A stretch of 64,000 nucleotides of DNA from Defluviicoccus sp046348835 (GCA_046348835.1 JAXMDM010000002.1:1164271-1228270), one strand, 5' to 3'; shown: positions 9,552 through 19,104, counted from the stretch's first letter. The notes: a model not told the origin generated them from the letters alone. Program-made: numbers and translations.

Positions 9552-9860
9552 TTATTTGCCGTGCCGACTGGGGGCGGTGGCCAGAACGGTGGCGCCGACG
9601 ACGACGCCGATGAAGAAAGCAGCGACGACACTGACCAGGGGCCGATCCTCGATCACCCGCGACGCCCCCTGCGAGGCCTGTTCGGCCTTTTCCCGCGCCG
9701 AGGCGGCGGTCGCCTGAACTCTGGAATAGGCGTCGTCCCCTTTCTCTCCCACCAGATGCTTTACCTTCGCCGCCATTGCCGACAGCTCCTTGCGCAGCTG
9801 TCCGACCTCCGTACGCAAGGCCTCGGCATTTCGCTGCACAATGTCTTCAGCCGTATCCAT
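9552..9860 (-). CDS. DUF883 (ElaB/YqjD-like) membrane-anchored protein
   Basis: 102 residues with the DUF883 layout: a long amphipathic/coiled N-terminal helix (about residues 1-72, NAEALRTEVGQLRKELSAMA) followed by a single C-terminal transmembrane segment (PLVSVVAAFFIGVVVGATVL) and a short basic tail. Homologues such as ElaB and YqjD attach to the inner membrane and associate with ribosomes in stationary phase; that role is inference here. It is monocistronic, read leftward, with a hairpin just behind it. Confidence 0.85.
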   Translation of the reverse strand: MDTAEDIVQRNAEALRTEVGQLRKELSAMAAKVKHLVGEKGDDAYSRVQATAASAREKAEQASQGASRVIEDRPLVSVVAAFFIGVVVGATVLATAPSRHGK

Positions 9861-9949
9861 GTCGTTCTCCTTGGTGTGGTCGCTCCTGCCCCTTACTACG
9901 CTCGCCGCGGGCGGGTGTTCCTTGGAAAATCAATGAGGCCGACAACAGT

Positions 9950-10939
9950 TCACGTGCCGGCGGCATGAGCGGCGATGAGCAGGTGGACGCTGAACAGTTG
10001 GCGATCGTCGATCCAGCTTGCCTTCACCGCAAACCCCGCGGCTTCGACCACCTCCCTGAATTCGCGTGGGCTGTATTTATACGAGTTCTCGGTGTGGATC
10101 GTTTCGCCGTGAGCGAATTGGAAGCGGTGACCGGCGATGGATACGCTCTGCCGGCGTCGGCTGACCAAATGCATCTCGATCCGCCCGAGTGATCTGTTGA
10201 AGTGGGCGCAATGATCGAACTCTCCCAGGTCGAAGTCGGCGCCCACCTGGCGATTGGCTCGGACGAGGAGATTGAGATTGAAGGCGGCGGTGACGCCGGC
10301 GCTGTCGTTGTAGGCCGCGTGCAGGATCTGCGGATCCTTGCGCAGATCGACGCCGACGATCATGCGGCTGCGCGGGCCGAGGACCCCCCGGAAGCGGCGG
10401 AGAAGACGAATGGCGTCGGGGGGATCGAAGTTGCCGATGGTCGATCCGGGAAAAAAGCCAACCCGCGGTCCATGCGGCAGAGTTGCCGGCAACCGGAACG
10501 GCTGGCTGAAATCGGCCACCACCGGTTCCATGCGAACCCCGGGGAACAGGCGGGCGAGACGGGCGGCGGCGGCGTCAAGGCAGGAAACCGAGACATCGAG
10601 GGGCACGTACGCCGCCGGCTCCGCCATCCGCGCCAGGAGCAGATCGACCTTGCGGCTGGTACCGCTGCCGAACTCCACCAGCACCGCTCCCGCCGGCAAT
10701 CGGTTGGCGATGTGATCACCGTAGCGGCGCAGGATGGCGAACTCGGTACGGGTGGGATAGTACTCCGGCAACCGGCAAATCATGGTGAACAGGCGCGCGC
10801 CGCGCGCGTCGTAAAGAAACTTGCACGGGATCGACTTCTGCGGGCGGGAGGAGAGGCCGGCGACGAGCGCCGCGGCGAACTCCTCGGCGTCCGCCGTCGC
10901 CGACGCCGGGGCGAGAACGGCCTGGGCGGACGGGGTCAT
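9950..10939 (-). CDS. egtD: L-histidine N-alpha-methyltransferase (ergothioneine biosynthesis)
   Basis: Trimethylates histidine to hercynine with SAM, the first step of ergothioneine synthesis. 329 residues from the ATG at 10939 (MTPSAQAVLAP); the frame stays open upstream, but that part runs antisense-like through egtB. Family motifs: FLYDARGARLFTMICRLPEYY, SAM-binding VEFGSGTSRKVDLLL, VGFFPGSTIGNF and the C-terminal TENSYKYSPREF. The start lies 4 bp beyond the egtB stop codon, so the pair egtB-egtD is translationally close and surely one transcript. Confidence 0.95.
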   Translation of the reverse strand: MTPSAQAVLAPASATADAEEFAAALVAGLSSRPQKSIPCKFLYDARGARLFTMICRLPEYYPTRTEFAILRRYGDHIANRLPAGAVLVEFGSGTSRKVDLLLARMAEPAAYVPLDVSVSCLDAAAARLARLFPGVRMEPVVADFSQPFRLPATLPHGPRVGFFPGSTIGNFDPPDAIRLLRRFRGVLGPRSRMIVGVDLRKDPQILHAAYNDSAGVTAAFNLNLLVRANRQVGADFDLGEFDHCAHFNRSLGRIEMHLVSRRRQSVSIAGHRFQFAHGETIHTENSYKYSPREFREVVEAAGFAVKASWIDDRQLFSVHLLIAAHAAGT

Positions 10940-10943
10940 CGGG

Positions 10944-12266
10944 CTACGCGTCCGCTGCGAGGCGGACGCCGGCGAACTGCCAGCGCTGGAACGGATAGAA
11001 GAAATTGCGATAGCTGGCCCTGACGTGGCCGTCCGGGGTGGCGCAGGAGCCGCCGCGCAGCACCATCTGGTTGCACATGAACTTCCCGTTGTATTCGCCG
11101 ATGGCGCCGGCGGGCGGGTGATATCCGGGGTAAGGGGTGTAGGCGCTGGCGGTCCATTCCCAGACATCGCCGTAGATCTGGGTCGGCAGCCGGATCGGCC
11201 GTGTGCCGCCGGCCGGGGCCGGCTTCGCCCGCAGCGTGCCCGATCCGAGGGTATTGCCCACCGGCGGGATCGCCGACCCGGCAACCTCCCACTCGGCCTC
11301 CGTCGGCAGCCGGGCCCCCGCCCAACGGGCGTAAGCGTCGGCTTCGTAGTAGCTGATGTGGCAGACCGGTGTTGTGTCTTCGATCGGAACCGGCCCGTGC
11401 AGCGTCATCGTCGAAACCCGACCACCCTCCCCTCGCTGCCAGTAGAGGGGCGCCTGTAGGGCACTTTCGACGATCATCGCCCAACCGTCCGAGAGCCAGA
11501 GTTCGGGCCGACGGTAGCCGCCATCGGCGATGAAGGCCTGCCACTCGCCGTTGGTGACCAGACGGGACGCCAGCCGGAACGGCCGCAGGAATACCCGATG
11601 CCGCGGCCGTTCATTGTCGAACGCGAAGCCGGTCCCGCCATAGCCGATCTCGTACAATCCCTCCGGGTAGTCGATCCAGGAAAGGCCCGGCGCCTCCGAG
11701 GCGAGCCCCAGCGCCGGCGGCGGCGCGCGGTAAGCGGGCGCGAGCGGATTGCGGGAAAACAGGTGCAGGATATCGGTCAGGATCAGTTCCTGATGCTGCT
11801 GTTCGTGGTTGACGCCGAGGCGGATCAGCGTCGCGACCTCCTCGCCGGCGGCATGGTCCACGGTGAGCAGGTCGCCCATGGCGGCATCCACATGCGCCCG
11901 GTAGGCCAGGACCTCCTGCAGCGACGGACGGGAAAGCAGGCCGCGCTCCGGTCTCGGGTGGCGGGAGCCGACCGCGTTGTAATAGGAGTTGAAGAGATAT
12001 CCAAAACGGTCGTCGAAACATCGGTAGCCGGGAAGGAACGGTGCGAGGAGAAAGGTTTCGAAGAACCAGGTGGTATGCGCCAGATGCCATTTGGTCGGGC
12101 TGGCATCGGGCATCGACTGTATCGCTTGATCCTCGGGCAGGAGGCCGGCGGCGAGCGTTTCGGTAAGCCGGCGGGTGGCATGGAATGCCGCCTCCAACCC
12201 CGATCCGCTACCGACCGCCGCGGAGGTCAGGTCCGCGTACGCCTGTGGCGATGCCGAGAATTGCAT
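10944..12266 (-). CDS. egtB: Ergothioneine biosynthesis protein EgtB (hercynine oxygenase)
   Basis: Non-haem iron sulfoxide synthase that joins hercynine to a thiol donor and O2. 440 residues. The N-terminal DinB-like domain supplies iron ligands (HLAHTTWFFETFLL and NHEQQHQELI). The C-terminal formylglycine-generating-enzyme-like domain is seen in YEIGYGGTGFAFDNERPRH, RLPTEAEWEVAG and VLRGGSCATP. It is the first gene of the egtB-egtD operon. No egtA, egtC or egtE is visible nearby, so the thiol donor and the C-S lyase must come from elsewhere. Confidence 0.95.
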   Translation of the reverse strand: MQFSASPQAYADLTSAAVGSGSGLEAAFHATRRLTETLAAGLLPEDQAIQSMPDASPTKWHLAHTTWFFETFLLAPFLPGYRCFDDRFGYLFNSYYNAVGSRHPRPERGLLSRPSLQEVLAYRAHVDAAMGDLLTVDHAAGEEVATLIRLGVNHEQQHQELILTDILHLFSRNPLAPAYRAPPPALGLASEAPGLSWIDYPEGLYEIGYGGTGFAFDNERPRHRVFLRPFRLASRLVTNGEWQAFIADGGYRRPELWLSDGWAMIVESALQAPLYWQRGEGGRVSTMTLHGPVPIEDTTPVCHISYYEADAYARWAGARLPTEAEWEVAGSAIPPVGNTLGSGTLRAKPAPAGGTRPIRLPTQIYGDVWEWTASAYTPYPGYHPPAGAIGEYNGKFMCNQMVLRGGSCATPDGHVRASYRNFFYPFQRWQFAGVRLAADA

Positions 12267-12760
12267 GCGATTTCCCCTCCCGGAACGCGTCGCGGCGACG
12301 CTGCTCGGTATCGATCCGTCTGTGCGGCCTTGCAGTTCAGTCGGAAATGGTGTGCTGCCGTCGACAAAGCGAACGATTTTCCGCCGCCGCGGTTCCCGTC
12401 CTCCGCACGCGATCGGTGGTGCCGGCTGGGTTTGCAGCGCAGATGGGGGGCGTGACGGCGGCGCCGGTGCCGATCTTCGCGGTTACCGTGGACCCGCGTG
12501 CCTCGTCATCGGAAAAGTAAAGGAAGGCTTATATCAAACGAAGGCCTTCGACCAAGCAGCTATTCAAGCTGCGTCGAAGGCCTCCCTCACGGGGGAGCTA
12601 GCCCCCGGACCCCGAACACATCGGGCGTCATCTTGGACTTCTGAACTCATTGCCGGTGCCAAGGAGCCGGCAACCTCTTGTTGGTCCGGTGGAGTCATGC
12701 GGTCGATGCACCCTCCATTTGTCCGTTACCGATATTGTTATAGTCGCACTCTTTCGGGGT
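12267..12760. other. Structured 494-bp intergenic region between egtB and a sensor kinase gene
   Basis: No convincing protein gene on either strand. The region is rich in hairpins (see 12542-12583), with a second stem around 12591-12605 (GGGGG/CCCCC arms) and a third at 12651-12672 (TGCCGG/CCGGCA). It contains the egtB promoter (leftward) and the 3' end of the kinase transcript (also leftward). Confidence 0.5.
12542..12583. repeat. Long near-perfect hairpin
   Basis: AGGCCTTCGAC (12542-12552) pairs perfectly with GTCGAAGGCCT (12573-12583). Inside, GCAGCT (12556-12561) pairs with AGCTGC (12567-12572), leaving a 3-nt bulge and a 5-nt loop. Seventeen base pairs make it one of the strongest hairpins in the window. 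It could be the terminator of the kinase gene, a REP-like element or part of a small RNA; no U-tract decides this. Confidence 0.6.
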
Positions 12761-14824
12761 TCATGTCAAGGTGGGTGACTTATTGGTAGTGGGTCTCATC
12801 AAGACGCGGAAGCCACCGCCGCTGCGATCGATCGTTTTTGCCGCATTGATCGGCGCTGCCGCCTCGGCGCGCCGGGGCGCCGGCCGGGAAATGCAAGCGG
12901 CGGGGAATTCGAGGGCGCAGCGAAGTCCCCTGGGATGCCAGCCGAAGCGAATCATTCCATCCAATTGTCGTTGTGCCAGACTGCGGACCAGTTGGGTACC
13001 GAATCCCGCCCGCTCCGGCGGGGTCACCGGCGGACCTCCCCCTTCGCGCCAGGTTAGCCGAAGTCCCCGTGCCGAAATGACGGTCCACGCCACGGACACC
13101 GATCCCGACCGCCGCGACAGGCTGCCGTACTTGGCGGCATTGGTGGCCAGCTCGTGGAGCAACATGGCAAGCGGTTGAACGCATTCGGGAGCGACGGCAA
13201 CCTCCGGGCCGGCGATCCTGATGCGTTCGCGCTCCCCGTCCCGATCGCCGTAAAACGGCTTCAGCGTTGCCTCCACCAGCCGGCGAACGGCGGTTCCTTG
13301 CCAGTCGTTGGACGCGAGCAAGGCGTGTGTCCGGATCAGCGCGGCGATGCGGCCGACGACGGCGGCGACGAAGCCGTCGATGTCGTCGGCCCGGGTCATT
13401 TGGACCACGGCCTGAGCGACGGTCAGCGCGTTCTTCGCCCGGTGATCCATTTCCCGCATCAACAGCCGTTGACGCTCCTCGGTGCTCTTGCGCGCATCGA
13501 TATCGATGCTCATTCCGATCCAGCCGACGATCCGGCTGTCCTCGCCGCGTAGGGGCCGCGCCCGGGCTAGAACCCAGCGGTAGCGACCGCTGGCCCGGTG
13601 GAACAGTCGGTACTCGGCCTCGTAATCGTCGGATCGGTTTGCCCTCCATCGCTCCAGCGTCGGCTCGCGATCCTCCCTATGGACGGCGTCGAGCCAGCCG
13701 AACTCGCCCATTTCCGCCAAATTCTGCCCGGTATAGGCGCGCCAGGTGGGCGAGTCCTCCTCCATCTTTCCGTCGGCGCTGCAGACCCACACCAGTTGTT
13801 GGGACGCGTCGACGACGGCGCGGTAGCGGGCTTCGCTGGTCCGTACCGCCGCCGACAGGGCGCGTTCGCGGGCAACGATGCGTCTGCCGAAGCGGCTTCC
13901 GGTCGCGAACGCGCCAACGACCGAGAGAACGAATGCGATGGCACCGGCGTAGACCCATAGGGCGGTCCTCTCCAGCTCACCCAGGATCGAGGCACGACTG
14001 GCACCCACGGCAACGGCCCATCCGGTAACGGGTGATGTCTCGAACGCGCCAAGGTAATCCTGGTCCGCGATCGTCGTGGCGAGGGCGAGGCCGTCGTTGG
14101 CGCCGGTATCCAGTCCGCGCTGCTGCACGGATAGCAATGCCCGGTGGCCGACCGACGCGCTGGGGACGGCACGACCGACGACGCGCAGGCTGGGATCGAA
14201 GACGGTGACCAGAACGTCCGGCGAGACCTGCTGACGGTGCGTCAGTTGGGCAATGACGGTCGGGGCAAGAGCGATGGACAGCACGCCGGAGACACGCCGG
14301 TCGCTGACGATCGGGATCCGCAGCGGCAGGAAGGCGACGGGAACGGCGTCGCCCTGCGCCTCGACCATCGGCTCCAGCATTGGTGCCTCCTCAGCCGCGG
14401 CGATCTCGATCGCCTTGCGGTCGACCAGTGCCGCCGCAACGCCGGGGACGGTTTCGAAGGTGACCGTATGGGCGGTCCCGTCGGCGCTGGAAATGACGGC
14501 GGCAAGCCAGGATCCCGCCCCCCTGGCGGCGGCGAACCGCCGCACGCCCGATGCCGGGTCCTCGCCGTCGTTTCTGTTTCGACCGGCGAGATCGGCGAGA
14601 AGACGCGCCGACGATAGCTCCTCGAGCACATAGGAATCGACCGCAGCCATCAATACCCGGGCCGTGGCCACAAACCGCCGTTCGATGGTGTCGCGGCTGA
14701 TCTGGATGACGAGGATGGCGGCCAGCGCCGCGAACAGTAGGATGGGCACCGCGGTAACCGACACCAGCCCCGCTAGCGGCCATCGCCACGCCTGTGACGA
14801 CCCTGCCGGCCCGTGCCCCTGCAT
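12761..14824 (-). CDS. HWE-family sensor histidine kinase with extracytoplasmic sensor and PAS domain
   Basis: Membrane sensor kinase, 687 residues from the ATG at 14824, chosen because GAGGGAACC precedes it; an in-frame ATG at 14848 has no such site. Order: TM helix (LVSVTAVPILLFAALAAILV), a periplasmic double-Cache-like region of about 230 residues, a second TM helix (VYAGAIAFVLSVVGAFATGS), a PAS/PAC domain (YRAVVDASQQLVWVCSADG), then the HWE/HisKA_2 catalytic part: phospho-acceptor His in REMDHRAKNAL, N-box HELATNAAKYGSLS and GFGTQLVRSL. No response regulator lies nearby, so it is an orphan here. The ligand is unknown. Confidence 0.88.
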   Translation of the reverse strand: MQGHGPAGSSQAWRWPLAGLVSVTAVPILLFAALAAILVIQISRDTIERRFVATARVLMAAVDSYVLEELSSARLLADLAGRNRNDGEDPASGVRRFAAARGAGSWLAAVISSADGTAHTVTFETVPGVAAALVDRKAIEIAAAEEAPMLEPMVEAQGDAVPVAFLPLRIPIVSDRRVSGVLSIALAPTVIAQLTHRQQVSPDVLVTVFDPSLRVVGRAVPSASVGHRALLSVQQRGLDTGANDGLALATTIADQDYLGAFETSPVTGWAVAVGASRASILGELERTALWVYAGAIAFVLSVVGAFATGSRFGRRIVARERALSAAVRTSEARYRAVVDASQQLVWVCSADGKMEEDSPTWRAYTGQNLAEMGEFGWLDAVHREDREPTLERWRANRSDDYEAEYRLFHRASGRYRWVLARARPLRGEDSRIVGWIGMSIDIDARKSTEERQRLLMREMDHRAKNALTVAQAVVQMTRADDIDGFVAAVVGRIAALIRTHALLASNDWQGTAVRRLVEATLKPFYGDRDGERERIRIAGPEVAVAPECVQPLAMLLHELATNAAKYGSLSRRSGSVSVAWTVISARGLRLTWREGGGPPVTPPERAGFGTQLVRSLAQRQLDGMIRFGWHPRGLRCALEFPAACISRPAPRRAEAAAPINAAKTIDRSGGGFRVLMRPTTNKSPTLT

Positions 14825-14931
14825 GGTTCCCTCGCCCCCAAGCCGCATATACCCAAATGGGTTATATCACACTTGCGAATCTGTGACGAGAACGTCGCTC
14901 CGGTCTCGGCCGAGTCCCCCTTCCCGATCGG

Positions 14932-15729
14932 CTATTTCGCGCCGCGATCGGCCAAGTGGCGCTTCTGGATAATGGAAGCGAGGATCACGCCCAAGGTGAC
15001 GATGGCGATGAGCACGGTGGAGACGGCGTTGATCTTCGGCGTCACGCCGAGACGCACCTGGCTGTAGATCCGCATGGGCAGCGTCGTCGCCCCCGGCCCG
15101 GTGGTGAAGCTGGCGATCACCAGGTCGTCCAGCGATAGGGTGAAGGACAGCAGCCAACCGGAAACGAGGGCGGGCGCGATCACCGGCAAGGTGATGACGA
15201 AGAAGGTCTTCAACGGGGTTGCGCCCAGATCCATCGCCGCTTCCTCCAACGCGGTATCGAAGGTGAGCAGCCGCGACTGGACGATGACGGCAACGTAGGC
15301 GGTGCTGAAGGTGGTATGGGCGATGATCACGGTTCCCATGCCCCGGCTCCAGTCGAGGGCGACGAAGAGAAGGAGCAACGACAGCCCGGTGATCACCTCC
15401 GGCATGACCAACGGCGCGAAGGCCATGCCGGAGAACAGCAGGCGGCCGCGGAAGCGGGAGAACCGCACCAGGCTGATGGCCGCCAAGGTGCCGAGAACCA
15501 GGGCGAGGGTGGCGGAGGCGGCGGCGACCCGCAGGGTCACCCAGGCGGATTCCAGCAACTGTTCGTCGGCGAGCATTTCCCTGTACCAGCGCAACGAAAA
15601 GCCGCCCCACAGGGTGACCAGGCGGGAATCATTGAATGAATAGATGACGAGAATGAGGATCGGCAGATAGAGGAAGGCAAAACCCAGAGTGAGCGCGGTG
15701 ATGGTCACCGGCGTGAAGCGAGGGGTCAT
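14932..15729 (-). CDS. potI: Polyamine ABC transporter permease (PotI/PotC-like)
   Basis: Inner-membrane permease of 265 residues with six predicted helices, starting with FLYLPILILVIYSFNDSRLV. The EAA loop that docks the ATPase reads LEEAAMDLGATPLKTFFVITLPV. It is the last gene of a four-gene leftward operon (binding protein, ATPase, permease, permease), 30 bp after potH. Assignment to putrescine/spermidine follows from family and gene order; exact substrate preference cannot be read. Confidence 0.92.
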   Translation of the reverse strand: MTPRFTPVTITALTLGFAFLYLPILILVIYSFNDSRLVTLWGGFSLRWYREMLADEQLLESAWVTLRVAAASATLALVLGTLAAISLVRFSRFRGRLLFSGMAFAPLVMPEVITGLSLLLLFVALDWSRGMGTVIIAHTTFSTAYVAVIVQSRLLTFDTALEEAAMDLGATPLKTFFVITLPVIAPALVSGWLLSFTLSLDDLVIASFTTGPGATTLPMRIYSQVRLGVTPKINAVSTVLIAIVTLGVILASIIQKRHLADRGAK

Positions 15730-15759
15730 AGCGGATGGTGATTCCTCGTCCCGCGCATC

Positions 15760-16794
15760 TCACGCCCTACCTAGATCCGATTTTGCCTGCTGACGCTGGA
15801 AGAAGACGATCGGCAGCACCAGGATCAGCAGCAGCGCGATGGCGACGGCGCTGGCCAGCGGCCAGTCGCGGTTGTTGAAGAATTCGACCCACAGCGTGCG
15901 GCCGATCATCAGCGTCTCCGAGCCGCCCAGCAGGTCCGGAATGACGAACTCGCCGACGGCGGGGATGAAGACGAGAAGGCAGCCGGCGACGATTCCCGGC
16001 ATGGCGAGACGGGCGGTGATCACCCAGAACGCCTTGACCGGCCGGCAGCCGAGATCGACCGCGGCTTCGACCAACGCCGGGTCCATCTTCTCGAAGCTGG
16101 CATAGAGCGGCAGCACCATGAACGGCAGGTACGAATAGACGATGCCGATGTAGACGGCGGCATCCGTGTTGAGGATGACCAGGGGCTGGCTGATGACGCC
16201 GAGGTGAAGGAGCAGCGCGTTCAGCAGGCCTTCGTTCTTGAGGATCCCGATCCACGCATAGACGCGGATCAGGAACGAGGTCCAGAACGGCAGGATGACC
16301 AGCATCAGCAGCGGCAGGCGCCACCGGTCCGGCGCCTTCGCCAGGCCGTAGGCCATGGGGAGCCCGACCGCGAGGGTCAGCAGCGTCGCCACCGCGGCGA
16401 TGCGGAAGGAGTTGAAATAGGCGTGGAAGAAGAGATCGTCGCGGACGAGAGTGAGGAAATTGGACAGATTGAGGCGGATGGTCAGGAACTCGCCGCCAAA
16501 GCCATCGGAATCGAAGGAGAACAGAGGCGTATAAGGGGGCTGGGCCAGTTGCGTTTCGGCGAAGCTCAACTTGAGGACGATGAGGAAGGGAACGAGGAAG
16601 AAAACCGCGAGCCACACATAGGGCACGGCGATGACCAGCATCCGGCCGTGTCGCTCGATCCAGCCCAGCGCCCGCGCCGCCGTCCCCAGCGGTGACAGAG
16701 GGCCGCTGGTCCGGTCGAGCATCTCCCGGGTGCTCGTCGCCGGTCCCGGCGAGGCGAACGGCTGCCCTGGGCGTGGATCGCCGGCGGCGCTCAT
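15760..16794 (-). CDS. potH: Polyamine ABC transporter permease (PotH/PotB-like)
   Basis: 344-residue permease. I place the start at the ATG at 16794, which overlaps the ATPase stop codon as ATGA and implies translational coupling; an in-frame ATG 33 bp upstream would lie inside the ATPase gene. First TM helix VPYVWLAVFFLVPFLIVLKL, EAA loop VEAAVDLGCRPVKAFWVITA. The N-terminal 60 residues are a polar extension before the first helix, as in PotH. It works as a heterodimer with the following PotI-like protein. Confidence 0.92.
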   Translation of the reverse strand: MSAAGDPRPGQPFASPGPATSTREMLDRTSGPLSPLGTAARALGWIERHGRMLVIAVPYVWLAVFFLVPFLIVLKLSFAETQLAQPPYTPLFSFDSDGFGGEFLTIRLNLSNFLTLVRDDLFFHAYFNSFRIAAVATLLTLAVGLPMAYGLAKAPDRWRLPLLMLVILPFWTSFLIRVYAWIGILKNEGLLNALLLHLGVISQPLVILNTDAAVYIGIVYSYLPFMVLPLYASFEKMDPALVEAAVDLGCRPVKAFWVITARLAMPGIVAGCLLVFIPAVGEFVIPDLLGGSETLMIGRTLWVEFFNNRDWPLASAVAIALLLILVLPIVFFQRQQAKSDLGRA

Positions 16795-17978
16795 GACAGG
16801 AGAATGACGCTGGCCGACGCCGGCCACGACAGCCAGACCCGGTCGTCCCAGGTGATCGGCCGCTCGACCAGGCGTGACCGGTTGGTCGCCGTCACCTTCA
16901 CCTTGGCCCCGCTCGGCAGGCGGACATAATAGATGGACATGTTGCCCAGGTAGCCGATGTCGTAGACGCTTCCGGTGATGCAGTTGACCCGCTTGTCCGC
17001 CGGCTCCGCCTTGGTGACGTCGATCTTCTCCGGGCGGATCGCCGCGTAGACTTCCTGGCCGGGAGCGGCATCGAGGCCGCGGTCGGCGTAGATGTCGCAG
17101 CCGAGCTCCGGCGAGCTGACCGTCGTGTGGTCCTTGCTGGCATCGGCGACCCGGCCCTCGAAGATGTTCGCGTCGCCGAGGAATTGCGAGACGTAGAGCG
17201 AGTTCGGATACTCGTAGATCTCGCCCGGCGTTCCCACCTGGACGGCGCGGCCGCGGTCCATGATCGCCATTCGCGTCGAAACCGTCATCGCCTCGTCCTG
17301 GTCATGGGTGACAATCACGAACGTCACCCCCAGCGTCTCCTGGATATTGACCAGTTCGAATTGGGTCTGCTCGCGGAGCTTGCGGTCGAGGGCGCCGAGG
17401 GGCTCGTCCAGAAGCAATACCTTTGGCCGCCTGATCAGCGCGCGGGCGAGCGCCACCCGTTGCTTCTGCCCCCCGGACAGCTGATGCGGCTTCCGACGCC
17501 CGAGCTCGCCGAGTTGGACGAGTTCCAGCATCTCGCCGACGCGGCTGCGGATGGCCGAGCGGGAGAGATGTTCCTGGCGAAGCCCGAAGCCGACGTTCTG
17601 TTCCACCGTCATGTGCGGAAAGAGGGCGTAGGACTGGAACATCATGTTGACCGGCCGCCGGTACGGCGGCACCTGCGCCATGTCGACGCCATCGATCTCG
17701 ATCGTGCCGGCGGTCGGCGTCTCGAAACCGGCGAGCAGCCGCAGCAGCGTCGTCTTGCCGCAGCCGGAGGGACCGAGGAGGGAAAAAAACTCGCCCTGAT
17801 AAATATCGAGCCAGATGTCGTCGACGGCGACCACATCGCCGAACTTCTTCACCACGTCGCGGATCTTGATGAAAGGGACTGCCCGCGGATCCCGCCACGG
17901 CTCCGCCGCCAGGCGCGCCTCGACCGGCCCGCCGGCAGCCGGTCGCGCCGGGGGTGGCGGCCCGCTGACCCCGATCAT
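16791..17978 (-). CDS. potG: Polyamine ABC transporter ATP-binding protein
   Basis: 395-residue ATPase energising polyamine import. Walker A GPSGCGKTT, Q-loop MMFQSYALFPHMT, signature LSGGQKQRVALARAL, Walker B LLLDEPLGALD and the switch His in VIVTHDQDEA are all intact. A TOBE-type regulatory domain follows from about residue 300 (AIRPEKIDV). The N-terminus carries about 30 extra Pro/Ala-rich residues before the ABC domain, seen in many PotG homologues. It sits 16 bp after the binding-protein gene and overlaps potH by 4 bp. Confidence 0.95.
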   Translation of the reverse strand: MIGVSGPPPPARPAAGGPVEARLAAEPWRDPRAVPFIKIRDVVKKFGDVVAVDDIWLDIYQGEFFSLLGPSGCGKTTLLRLLAGFETPTAGTIEIDGVDMAQVPPYRRPVNMMFQSYALFPHMTVEQNVGFGLRQEHLSRSAIRSRVGEMLELVQLGELGRRKPHQLSGGQKQRVALARALIRRPKVLLLDEPLGALDRKLREQTQFELVNIQETLGVTFVIVTHDQDEAMTVSTRMAIMDRGRAVQVGTPGEIYEYPNSLYVSQFLGDANIFEGRVADASKDHTTVSSPELGCDIYADRGLDAAPGQEVYAAIRPEKIDVTKAEPADKRVNCITGSVYDIGYLGNMSIYYVRLPSGAKVKVTATNRSRLVERPITWDDRVWLSWPASASVILLS

Positions 17979-17994
17979 CCCCCGCTCCGCCGGC

Positions 17995-19104
17995 TCACGC
18001 CCCGGTCTTCACCTGCTGCCACAATCGGGTGATCACCCGTTGGACCTTCTGATCGGAGGGGGTGACGATGAACAGCCGCTCCATCACCTCCGGCGGCGGG
18101 TACACGCTCGGATCCTTCAGCAGCGCCGGGTCGACGAACGGCTGGGACGCCACGTTGGCGTTGGGGTAACCGACGAAATTGGTCGCCTTGGCGATGACCT
18201 CGGGACGCATCAGGTAGTCCATCAGCTGCAGCGCCTCATCCGAGTTGGGCGCATCCTTCGGTATGGCCATCATGTCCACCCACATCTGCGCCCCTTCCTT
18301 CGGGATGTTGTACTTGACGGTCACCCCCTTGTGTACTTCCGCGGCGCGGGTCGCCGCCTGCTTGGCGTCGCCCGACCACATCACCGCGAGGCAGATGTCG
18401 CCGTTGGCGATGGCATTGATGTTCTCGGAGGAATGGAATTTGCGGACGAACGGGCGGATCGCCATCAGCGGCTCGCGCGCCTTCTCCAGAACCGCCGGGT
18501 CCTTGGAATCGGGATCGAGCCCGAGGTACTTCAGCGCCGCCGGGATCATCTCGTCGCCGGCGTCCAGCATGTAGATGCCGCAATCGGCAAATCGCTTCAG
18601 GATCGCCGGATCGAAAATCAGCTTCCAGGAATCGACCGGGGCGTCCGGCATCCTCTCCTTGATCTTGTCGACGTTGAAGGCGATCCCGGTCGTTCCCCAC
18701 AGGTAGGGAATTCCGTACTGATTGCCGGGGTCGTAGACGGTCAGGCGCTGCATCAGCGCCGGGTCCATGTTCTTCAGGTTCGGCAGCTTGGCCTTGTCCA
18801 GCGGGCGGAAGATCCCGGCCTTGATCTGCCGGGCGAGGAAGTTGCCGCTGGGAAAGACCAGATCGTAGCCCGACTTACCGGCGAGCAGCTTCGTCTCCAG
18901 GATGTCGTTGGAATCGTAGACGTCGTAGACGACCTTGATCCCGCTTTCCTTCTCGAAGTCCCTGATGATGCTGTCATCGATGTAATCGGACCAGTTGTAG
19001 ACGCGGACCACCCGCGGCTCCGCCGCAAGGGCTGCGAACGACACGAGTGTGGAGATGAGCACGATCAGCACGGCAACGAGACGCAACGGTTCCTCCCGGC
19101 GCAA
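17995..19104 (-). CDS. potF: Periplasmic polyamine-binding protein
   Basis: 369-residue extracytoplasmic solute-binding protein of the PotD/PotF family. A Sec signal peptide (LVAVLIVLISTLVSFAALAAE) precedes the mature start RVVRVYNWSDYIDDSIIRDFEKE, which is diagnostic of the family. Later conserved pieces include PYLWGTTGIAFNVDKI and a WSGDAKQA ligand-site region. First gene of the leftward potFGHI-type operon; the promoter should lie in 19105-19280, shared back-to-back with mscL. Confidence 0.94.
   Translation of the reverse strand: MRREEPLRLVAVLIVLISTLVSFAALAAEPRVVRVYNWSDYIDDSIIRDFEKESGIKVVYDVYDSNDILETKLLAGKSGYDLVFPSGNFLARQIKAGIFRPLDKAKLPNLKNMDPALMQRLTVYDPGNQYGIPYLWGTTGIAFNVDKIKERMPDAPVDSWKLIFDPAILKRFADCGIYMLDAGDEMIPAALKYLGLDPDSKDPAVLEKAREPLMAIRPFVRKFHSSENINAIANGDICLAVMWSGDAKQAATRAAEVHKGVTVKYNIPKEGAQMWVDMMAIPKDAPNSDEALQLMDYLMRPEVIAKATNFVGYPNANVASQPFVDPALLKDPSVYPPPEVMERLFIVTPSDQKVQRVITRLWQQVKTGA

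Noticed and set aside
10940..11284. N-terminal extension of egtD
   Set aside because: Runs through egtB in another frame, is Ser/Pro/Arg-rich, and the true start at 10939 follows the egtB stop.
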